Assembly (NCBI GenBank): GCA_036266715.1
Contig: DATAXS010000003.1
Span: 1-20,110 of the forward strand
Direction of reading: 5' to 3'
Length of the DNA: 20,110 nt
Origin: DATAXS01 sp036266715
GTDB taxonomy: Bacteria; Patescibacteriota; Minisyncoccia; UBA6257; 2-01-FULL-56-20
Shown: piece by piece, positions 6,288-12,197 of the stretch
How positions within the stretch are numbered: position 1 is the first letter of the stretch
Layout of the letters: the number at the start of each line of letters is the position of its first letter
Program-made: the position numbers and the translations under genes
Notes under the pieces: model-generated
Database searches by the model: none
The model's input: the letters and a program-made list of their open reading frames with translations, nothing else
What the model was told of the DNA's origin: nothing

Positions 6288-8249
6288 ATGCGCGGACGGC
6301 GTAAGAAAAAGCACAGTGGCCAAGATGACTTGGCCTTTGAGGACGCGCTCCAGGACGATTGGAGCCGCGATCTGGACGTGGTTGAGGTGCCGATCGGCAA
6401 CCGGCCGCTTTGGTATCTCGGCATTGCGGTGCTTGCCGTCACGGCCGTGATCGCGGGCCGCGTCATTTATTTGAACATGGATGGAGCGTATTACACCGCG
6501 CGCGCCGAGAACAACCTTACGGCATATTCCGAGACGCCCGCGCCGCGGGGGGTTATTTATGATAGCGAAGGAACCATACTCGCGGAAAGCAAGGCGTCTT
6601 TTGAAGCGGTGCTTGACGCAAACACGTTCCTCAAGAACACGGATCTCCAGTCAAGCACGATCGCGGCGGCACAAAGCATTCTTGGCATTACGCCCGACGA
6701 TTTCGCCACGCTTATGAGCCAGGCAAGTGCGGAAGATTTTGCAACACCAATCGTACTTGATGATGACCTCACGCAAACCGAGCTCGTGAATCTCCAGGCG
6801 CTCAACAATCCGGCTATTAAGGTGGAAAGCGATTTTGTGCGTGACTATCCCGACGGCTCGCTTTTTGCATCCGTAGTGGGCTACACGGGCCGTGTGAGCG
6901 AGAGCGACCTTTCCACGGATCCCACGCTCACCGGTGCCGACACGGTCGGAAAAACGGGCATTGAAGGCTATTACGACAAGGAACTGCGGGGGACGCCCGG
7001 TGTTACCGTGCAATACAAGAATGCAGCGGGACAGGTGCTCCGCACGGAACAGCAATCAACCCCCACCGTGGGGCAATCTATTCAGCTCACGATTGACGGC
7101 GGCCTCCAGCAGGAACTCTCGCAGGCGATATCAAACGAGCTTGCGGTCCTTGGGCGCACGGTGGGCGTGGGACTCGCCATGGATCCCCAGACGGGTGCCA
7201 TTCTTTCCATGGTGAATATCCCCACATTCAACAACAATGCGTTCACCCAGCCTTCCGCGAGCTCCACGGCGGAGATAGAACAATTGCTCACCTCGCCGGA
7301 CAAGCCGCTTTTGAACCGCATCGTGAACGGCTACTACAATCCCGGTTCCACCATCAAGCCGCTTGATGCCGTGGCCGCGCTCCAGGAAGGGGTTATCGAT
7401 CCGAATCGTGAAATATTTTCTCCGGGATATCTTATGATCCCGGACCCCTACAACTCCTCCACGCCTACGCGCTATGCCGACTGGCAGTACCAAGGAAACG
7501 TGAACCTCGCCGCTGCGCTCGCGCAGTCATCGGACGTCTACTTCTACATCGTGGGCGGCGGCTCGCCGCCGGTTTCCACGCCGCTCTTGAATAACCCGTT
7601 GGATTACGGCATTAGCGGGCTCGGCATTACGAAGCTCAACCAATGGTGGCAGACCTTTGGACTTGGAAAGCAAACCGGCATTGATATGCCGAATGAGTCC
7701 ACCGGATTTTTGCCCACACCGGCATGGAAGCAGTCCACGACGGGAACTCCGTGGCTCCTCGGCGATACGTATAACGTGGCGATCGGCCAGGGCAACCTGC
7801 TGTTGAGCCCGCTTCAGCTGCTCGATTATATTTCTGCGATCGCGAACGGGGGAGAAATTTACCGGCCGTATTTGAACGCATCATCCACCCCGAGTGTTGA
7901 TGAAAATCTCACCTACCTTTTGCCGGAGATCCAGGATGTGCAGGAAGGCATGAAGGAAGGCGTGACCTCGCCGCGGGGCACCTCGTACACGCTGGATAAT
8001 CTTCCGATTTCCGTCTGTGCAAAAACCGGCAGCGCGCAGGTATACGACAATACGCAGGAAAACGCCATCTTTGTGGGCTACGCGCCGTGCAACAATCCCC
8101 AGATCGCATTGCTCATTTTGATAGAGAATTCCAAGCAGGGAAGCTTGAATGCAGTGCCGATAGCAAAGGTGGTGCTCAATTGGTATTATGAAAACAGGAT
8201 GCTTACGAACAATAACGCAACGACGACGGGCACTCCCACCGCACAATGA
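6288..8249 (+). CDS. mrdA: Penicillin-binding protein 2, elongasome transpeptidase
   Basis: This class B PBP cross-links new peptidoglycan during elongation. It has 653 residues from the ATG at 6288. A basic and acidic cytoplasmic tail (1-38) is followed by one membrane helix (about 41-61), the dimerisation domain (PRGVIYDSEG begins it, near 84-93), and the transpeptidase domain with S354-T-I-K357, S414-S-D416 and K579-T-G. The second motif is SxD, as in other PBP2 proteins I recall, rather than SxN. In-frame TTG (6273) and GTG (6276) lie upstream, but the TTG overlaps the TATAAT box. The gap of 52 bases after mreD is the largest in the operon. It overlaps galT by 4 bases. The tail is threonine/asparagine rich. 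Confidence 0.95.
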   Translation: MRGRRKKKHSGQDDLAFEDALQDDWSRDLDVVEVPIGNRPLWYLGIAVLAVTAVIAGRVIYLNMDGAYYTARAENNLTAYSETPAPRGVIYDSEGTILAESKASFEAVLDANTFLKNTDLQSSTIAAAQSILGITPDDFATLMSQASAEDFATPIVLDDDLTQTELVNLQALNNPAIKVESDFVRDYPDGSLFASVVGYTGRVSESDLSTDPTLTGADTVGKTGIEGYYDKELRGTPGVTVQYKNAAGQVLRTEQQSTPTVGQSIQLTIDGGLQQELSQAISNELAVLGRTVGVGLAMDPQTGAILSMVNIPTFNNNAFTQPSASSTAEIEQLLTSPDKPLLNRIVNGYYNPGSTIKPLDAVAALQEGVIDPNREIFSPGYLMIPDPYNSSTPTRYADWQYQGNVNLAAALAQSSDVYFYIVGGGSPPVSTPLLNNPLDYGISGLGITKLNQWWQTFGLGKQTGIDMPNESTGFLPTPAWKQSTTGTPWLLGDTYNVAIGQGNLLLSPLQLLDYISAIANGGEIYRPYLNASSTPSVDENLTYLLPEIQDVQEGMKEGVTSPRGTSYTLDNLPISVCAKTGSAQVYDNTQENAIFVGYAPCNNPQIALLILIENSKQGSLNAVPIAKVVLNWYYENRMLTNNNATTTGTPTAQ

Positions 8250-9235
8250 GCGAACTACGCCAGGACCTTATATCCGGTGATTGGGTGGTCATTGCGCCCG
8301 GCCGCGCCGCGCGGCCGGATTCTTTTGCCTCAAAAAAAACGCCGCGCATACCCGCACCCAAACGCGGCTGTCCCTTTGAGGATCCGGCAAAATCGGGGAA
8401 CGCGATAATAACGGCATACCCGAACGAACGCGCATGGCAGGTCGTCGTGGTTCCCAATAAATATCCAGCCCTCTCGCACGCGGAAACATGCGCGGTTCCC
8501 TTTACGCACGGCATCTACCGCGCAATGACGGGTGTGGGGGACCAGGAACTCATTATCACGCGCGACCACAACACGTCTTTTGCCGCGCTCACGCCGGCGC
8601 GCGCCACGGAACTTTTCCGGATATTCCAGGCGCGTCACCGCATCGCAGCCAAGGACCCGTGCCTCGTGTATGCCACAACATTTATGAACTACGGCCCGAC
8701 CGTGGGGAGTTCGGTGTGGCACCCGCATTACCAATTCACCGCATTGCCATTTACACCGCCGCATGCGCGCCATTCGCTCCGTGGCAGTGAGGAATATTTC
8801 AAAAAGAGCCATCGCTGTGCGCGCTGCGAGATGCTCGTCCAGGAACGGAAAGAAAAAAAGCGGATCATTGCGGAGAACGGGTCCGCGGTCGCGTTCGCGC
8901 CTTATGCGTCCAAGCGGCCCTTTGAGGTCGCAATAGTTCCCAAGCGGCACCAGTCACGCTTCACGGATGCGCCGGAAGGCACGCTCACGGCCGCTGCGGC
9001 ATTGCTCCAGACCGTTCTGCAGCGCATGAAACGCTATGCGGGTGATCCGGACCTCAATTTTTTTATTCACGATGCTCCCACGGACGGTAACGCATATCCC
9101 CATCATCACTGGCACATTGAAGTGATGCCTAGTATTTCACGTTTGGGTGGCTTGGAGTTTTCTACGGGCATTTACATCAATGTGGCCGAACCGGAGATGG
9201 CGGCAGTGGTGCTCCGCGGTGAAAAGCTTGCATAA
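8246..9235 (+). CDS. galT: Galactose-1-phosphate uridylyltransferase family protein
   Basis: This is a 329-residue HIT-superfamily nucleotidyltransferase. The GalT family moves UMP between UDP-glucose and galactose-1-phosphate through a uridylyl-histidine. The active site reads H159-P-H161-Y-Q163, where classical GalT has HPHGQ, so the histidine nucleophile and glutamine are kept but the glycine is tyrosine. Possible zinc ligands are C42 (GCPFEDP) and the C-x2-C of RCARCE (near 192-195), and HHHWH lies near 288-292. It overlaps mrdA (ATGA), so it is translated with the wall genes and may feed sugar nucleotides to surface polymers. A related hexose-1-phosphate nucleotidyltransferase specificity cannot be excluded, and galK and galE are not nearby. 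Confidence 0.88.
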   Translation: MSELRQDLISGDWVVIAPGRAARPDSFASKKTPRIPAPKRGCPFEDPAKSGNAIITAYPNERAWQVVVVPNKYPALSHAETCAVPFTHGIYRAMTGVGDQELIITRDHNTSFAALTPARATELFRIFQARHRIAAKDPCLVYATTFMNYGPTVGSSVWHPHYQFTALPFTPPHARHSLRGSEEYFKKSHRCARCEMLVQERKEKKRIIAENGSAVAFAPYASKRPFEVAIVPKRHQSRFTDAPEGTLTAAAALLQTVLQRMKRYAGDPDLNFFIHDAPTDGNAYPHHHWHIEVMPSISRLGGLEFSTGIYINVAEPEMAAVVLRGEKLA

Positions 9236-9239
9236 CCGC

Positions 9240-9581
9240 ATGAAGAAGATACTACGGCATAAAACGGTGAGTTTGGTATCTCTTGGCTCGTTCCTTCTCG
9301 TTGCGGGGGGATGTGCCTGGGCATGGGTCGCCTTGCGGGGCGTGGCGGGCTCGCCGCTCATCCTCCATTTTGACGACATCGGGGGTATCACGGCGGTAGG
9401 TGGTCCTGGCAGCTTGGTATTTATGGGCGTTCTGGGAATCGTGGTCGTGCTCATGAACTTTGCGATCTCACTTGAACTGGAGGAACGGAACCCGTTGCTG
9501 GGGAAGATCGTGGCCGGGGTAACCTTCATTTTTGCGGCCTTGCTTTTTATTGCATTCGCTGCTATTATAAACGTCAATTGA
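9240..9581 (+). CDS. Small hypothetical membrane protein
   Basis: This 113-residue protein has three predicted membrane helices (about 10-30, 56-77 and 86-110). The first is followed by a roughly 25-residue outer loop with an FDDIGGI stretch, and a short charged turn (LELEERNPLLGK) lies between the second and third. It is not a recognised family. The frame extends back into galT, but the ATG at 9240, four bases after the galT stop, gives a sensible lysine-rich start (MKKILRHK). No SD. It is probably the last gene of the proS-mre-galT run or co-transcribed with it; rplU follows after 2 bases. Confidence 0.75.
   Translation: MKKILRHKTVSLVSLGSFLLVAGGCAWAWVALRGVAGSPLILHFDDIGGITAVGGPGSLVFMGVLGIVVVLMNFAISLELEERNPLLGKIVAGVTFIFAALLFIAFAAIINVN
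9540..9568 (+). promoter_or_regulatory. Putative rplU promoter
   Basis: TTGCTT (9540-9545), a 17-base spacer and TATTAT (9563-9568) lie inside the 3' end of the preceding gene. The rplU ATG is 15 bases after the -10 box, giving a very short leader without SD. Confidence 0.5.
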
Positions 9582-9583
9582 CC

Positions 9584-9901
9584 ATGACCGATTTTGCGAT
9601 CATAGAGACCGGCGGGAAGCAGTACCGCGTGTCCGCCGGGCAAAAAATTAAGATAGAAAAGCTCGCCTCCGCTGCGGATGGCAAAAGCCAGATTTCTTTT
9701 GATAAAGTCCTCTTGCGCTCAACGGGCGGCCGGGTTGAAATAGGCGCGCCGCACGTGGCTGGCGCAGCGGTGAAGGCAGAGATCGTGGGCAATGGCCGCG
9801 GTGAAAAGAAAATAATCTTTAAGTACCACTCCAAAACCCGCCAGCACAAGAAGAAAGGACATCGGCAGGAATATACCGAGGTAGCAATCGCAGAAATATA
9901 G
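9584..9901 (+). CDS. rplU: 50S ribosomal protein L21
   Basis: L21 is a large-subunit protein that binds 23S rRNA. The 105-residue length and the sequence fit: FAIIETGGKQYRV at the N-terminus, a middle VEIGAPHVAGAAVKAEIV, and the basic signature KYHSKTRQHKKKGHRQ near the C-terminus. The ATG at 9584 is preferred to an in-frame TTG at 9578. The common partner rpmA (L27), usually just downstream, is absent here; an unrelated small gene with its own promoter follows instead. No SD. Confidence 0.95.
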   Translation: MTDFAIIETGGKQYRVSAGQKIKIEKLASAADGKSQISFDKVLLRSTGGRVEIGAPHVAGAAVKAEIVGNGRGEKKIIFKYHSKTRQHKKKGHRQEYTEVAIAEI

Positions 9902-9905
9902 ATAC

Positions 9906-9934
9906 TTGACGAAAATTATAATACGTGCTATGAT
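9906..9934 (+). promoter_or_regulatory. Strong promoter of the 54-codon gene
   Basis: TTGACG (9906-9911), an exact 17-base spacer, and an extended -10 (TG at 9926-9927, TATGAT at 9929-9934) form a near-consensus sigma-70 promoter five bases after the rplU stop. It would give a leader of about 12 bases holding the SD. A second TATAAT-like box lies at 9918-9923. Confidence 0.8.
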
Positions 9935-9952
9935 TCTCGTTGGAGGTGAGAA

Positions 9953-10117
9953 ATGCAAACGACGGGGATCGCCGTTTTGCACGCGCATCCCGCACTAAGA
10001 AAGTTGGAGTGGGCGGAGGAGGCAAGGGGGAATTTCCGCAATTTCATCTTTGGGTGTGCGGTTACTCTCCATTTCGTTGTGGTGTGCCTGCTTGATCGGC
10101 GCGCCAAAAAATTTTGA
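9953..10117 (+). CDS. 54-residue putative membrane peptide, stand-alone cassette C
   Basis: This short open frame encodes a 54-residue peptide with an amphipathic, charged first half (residues 14-30), one hydrophobic segment suited to span a membrane (about 31-47, FIFGCAVTLHFVVVCLL) and a basic C-terminus (DRRAKKF). This charge order suits an N-out or membrane-inserted single-span peptide. It starts at ATG 9953, two bases after the end of a GGAGGTGAG SD (9942-9950). It has a near-consensus extended -10 promoter upstream and a 12-bp perfect terminator hairpin downstream, which is strong evidence for a real expressed unit. No family is recognised. A small toxin-like or membrane regulator peptide is possible but unsupported beyond its size and topology. 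The transcript might also act as a small RNA. Confidence 0.6.
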   Translation: MQTTGIAVLHAHPALRKLEWAEEARGNFRNFIFGCAVTLHFVVVCLLDRRAKKF

Positions 10118-10150
10118 TCGAAGTGGCCCCTTGGCCCGCATTCGTCATCC

Positions 10151-10183
10151 ACGCCGGTATTCTCACTGAATACCGGCGTTTTT
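10151..10183 (+). terminator. Rho-independent terminator of the 54-codon gene
   Basis: A perfect 12-bp stem (10151-10162 with 10168-10179), a 5-base loop and a run of T (10179-10183) form the cleanest terminator in the window. The opposite strand lacks a T-run, so it is not a good terminator for the convergent glycosyltransferase gene ending at 10188. Confidence 0.92.
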
Positions 10184-10187
10184 ACTT

Positions 10188-11717
10188 TTAGTCAATAAAG
10201 AAAATGGTGGTACTTGGGGTGCCGGGCGGAATTTGCCCCTCTTGGTCCGGTAACCCGCCACAGCCATTTTTACCACCAATGAGGTATTGAACGTTTTTTG
10301 CCATTTGCGTTGATGTGGTAAAAGTGTTCGTAATAAACATAGTGGTCTCCGCCGGCACGGGGATGTTGCGGGCAAGGACGCCGCAGGCGCTCACTACCAC
10401 ATATTTTGGGGTGGTGGCGGGAAGTGCATTAATCTCACGTCCGATAGTCACATAATCGGCATTGAAGGCACCGGGAACATTTGGATTTTCTCCCCAGACA
10501 ATGAAGTAATCATAATAGGCAAAGAAGGCGAGGATCGCGAGCGCTATTACGCCGAGCGTAAGCGCCGCGCGGCCGCCCCAGTGGTCTTTGATCATCCGAT
10601 AGGCCCACATGCCGCCGAGCGCGGCAAGCGTGACGGCAGGCACGACCATTAGAATGGAACGCAGCGCATGCGGGATGCCATCGTTCGAAAGCGCCGCAGG
10701 CAGTGCGCCCAAAATGAACCATGCAAACGTAAACCATATGCCGAACACGAGCAGCGTTTGCCCCTCGCTTTTCACGGGTGCATCCGTGAGCGCATTCTTT
10801 TTACGCCGCTCCTTCCAGAGCCAATAAATTCCGAGCGCAATGCCCACGAGGAAGAGAATGCCGACGGGCCAAAAGAGTTCCGGCGCGCCGCTGATGTTCT
10901 GCCGCCAGTTGAAATCACCCTGGACATTTATTTCAAGCAATGTTTTCCAAAAGTTTACGGCAAATGTTTCAAGCGGATTTGCAGTGCTCGTCACCGAGAT
11001 CTCCGAAGTGCGGCCAAAGAAAGCCGATGGATTTTTGGCAAAATACCAGCCGATGGGCGCGGCGGTCACAAATGCGAGCACCAAAAAGATCGTGACGCGC
11101 TTCCAAAAACCGGGATATTTTCTGAAGAACGGAATAAAGAGAAGCAAAAGGAGCGGGCTGATGCGGTAGGCGATGTAGGTGTAGAATCCAAGGCCATACA
11201 CGATCCCCGCCGCGACCGCGTACCATACGGCCATTTTTGAGCTTGCCGCCCGGAATGCTTTAAGGATGAGCCATGCGGTCCAGGTGAGAAGTAATGGCGA
11301 AAGGATAGCCCGGAACCCGATGCGCGAAAAATTTATATGCCAAAAAGACGTGGCCAAAAGGAACGCGGCGAGAAGTCCCACCTCGTAGCCAAAGAGTTCG
11401 GCGGCGAGCAGATAAAGGCCAAACACGGTCAGTACTCCCGCAATCGCGGCGGGGAGGCGCACCACCCACGGCTCGTGCGGCGCGTGGAAGAGTTGGAATT
11501 CAAGTGCGATGAGGTTTATGTAGAGCCCTTCGCGGCCATTGTCTTCCGGGTAGAAAACCTGGTAGTGCCCCGTTGCTGCGACCTCCGAGGCATTGTTGCC
11601 GTCCATCGCTTCATCCGGATAGAGGCCTGGAGGCGTGGTCGTAAAATGGTAGAAGCGGAGGAAGATTGCTATAATGAGGACGAGAGAAAGCAGGAATATC
11701 CGCGTCTTTTTACCCAT
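10188..11717 (-). CDS. Membrane glycosyltransferase, ArnT/PMT (GT39/83-like) family
   Basis: This is a 509-residue polytopic membrane protein with about ten to eleven helices and an N-terminal signal-anchor helix (about 7-22). The first outer loop carries the acidic pair D35-E36 in YPDEAMDG, which matches the catalytic Asp-Glu region of ArnT/PMT_2 glycosyltransferases that take sugars from polyprenyl-phosphate donors. The C-terminal part (about 440-509) is extracytoplasmic, with three cysteines that could pair. The acceptor is unknown: surface protein or cell-envelope glycan. The frame is open further upstream, but the ATG at 11717 is chosen because a TATACT -10 box ends 6 bases before it. 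It is transcribed away from the gene at 11743 and is convergent with the small gene at 9953. No terminator was identified. Confidence 0.85.
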   Translation of the reverse strand: MGKKTRIFLLSLVLIIAIFLRFYHFTTTPPGLYPDEAMDGNNASEVAATGHYQVFYPEDNGREGLYINLIALEFQLFHAPHEPWVVRLPAAIAGVLTVFGLYLLAAELFGYEVGLLAAFLLATSFWHINFSRIGFRAILSPLLLTWTAWLILKAFRAASSKMAVWYAVAAGIVYGLGFYTYIAYRISPLLLLLFIPFFRKYPGFWKRVTIFLVLAFVTAAPIGWYFAKNPSAFFGRTSEISVTSTANPLETFAVNFWKTLLEINVQGDFNWRQNISGAPELFWPVGILFLVGIALGIYWLWKERRKKNALTDAPVKSEGQTLLVFGIWFTFAWFILGALPAALSNDGIPHALRSILMVVPAVTLAALGGMWAYRMIKDHWGGRAALTLGVIALAILAFFAYYDYFIVWGENPNVPGAFNADYVTIGREINALPATTPKYVVVSACGVLARNIPVPAETTMFITNTFTTSTQMAKNVQYLIGGKNGCGGLPDQEGQIPPGTPSTTIFFID

Positions 11718-11723
11718 AGCACA

Positions 11724-11731
11724 AGTATAGC
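11724..11731. promoter_or_regulatory. Divergent promoter with a shared palindromic -10 core
   Basis: Only 25 bases separate the divergent start codons (minus 11717, plus 11743). TATACT on the minus strand (11724-11729) and TATAGC on the plus strand (11726-11731) share one TATA core. The minus-strand box is 6 bases from its ATG and the plus-strand box is 11 bases from its ATG. Both mRNAs would be leaderless or nearly so. The -35 boxes are weak. Confidence 0.55.
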
Positions 11732-11742
11732 AAGCTTCATAA

Positions 11743-12165
11743 ATGCCCGACCAAATTTCTTCATATGAATCTGCCTTGGAGGCGGATATTGAGCGCCTTG
11801 CTGCGCAGATCCGCATCGGTCACGAGCTGCCCGAGATGCGCACGATGGGCGGCCAGGAGATCGTAAAAGAGGCACTGCGCGCATTCCCGCAATTGGATAA
11901 AAATATAGCGAGCCAATCCGCGCCCGGTGCGCCCGCGAGCGCTCCACGGAGCGCTTCCGACGGTCCGCTCCCCGCATACGCGCAAAATGCGCCCACAGAG
12001 GTAAAACTTGAGATTGAATACCTTTTGGACACCGCGTTCCGGCAAGGCATCGGGAAAGCGCTTGCCGAATCCAAGAAATCGCCCTACTTCGTGCAGGACG
12101 CTTTTCACGACGCGCTTGCGGGGAAATTGTATCCGGAACTCAAGAAGCGGGGGGTCTTAAAATAA
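11743..12165 (+). CDS. Hypothetical protein upstream of the TraG-like ATPase
   Basis: This 140-residue soluble protein is not recognised. It has a helical N-terminal half (about 1-55, EADIERLAAQIR and later helices), a flexible alanine/proline/serine linker (about 58-82), and a helical C-terminal half (about 84-140) ending in a lysine-rich tail (LKKRGVLK). There are no membrane segments. It is 32 bases before the TraG-like gene on the same strand and may act with it, but the link is only position. It has no SD; the start follows the divergent promoter. Confidence 0.75.
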   Translation: MPDQISSYESALEADIERLAAQIRIGHELPEMRTMGGQEIVKEALRAFPQLDKNIASQSAPGAPASAPRSASDGPLPAYAQNAPTEVKLEIEYLLDTAFRQGIGKALAESKKSPYFVQDAFHDALAGKLYPELKKRGVLK

Positions 12166-12185
12166 ATGCCGGGAAGGTGGTTTGC

Positions 12186-12191
12186 TAGAAT
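12186..12191 (+). promoter_or_regulatory. Extended -10 box before the TraG-like gene, leaderless geometry
   Basis: TG (12183-12184), one base, then TAGAAT (12186-12191) lies 6 bases before the ATG at 12198. This is the same spacing as at 11717 and 16265. The -35 region is not convincing, which is common with extended -10 promoters. Confidence 0.5.
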
Positions 12192-12197
12192 TAAGGC

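Noticed and set aside
8330..8950. A minus-strand frame of 206 codons inside galT.
   Set aside because: Shadow frame with no family features; the plus-strand gene has its active-site motifs and translational coupling.
9953..10117. Reading the 54-codon peptide as a type I toxin.
   Set aside because: Size and single span fit, but no antisense RNA promoter or known toxin family could be identified, so only the neutral description is kept.
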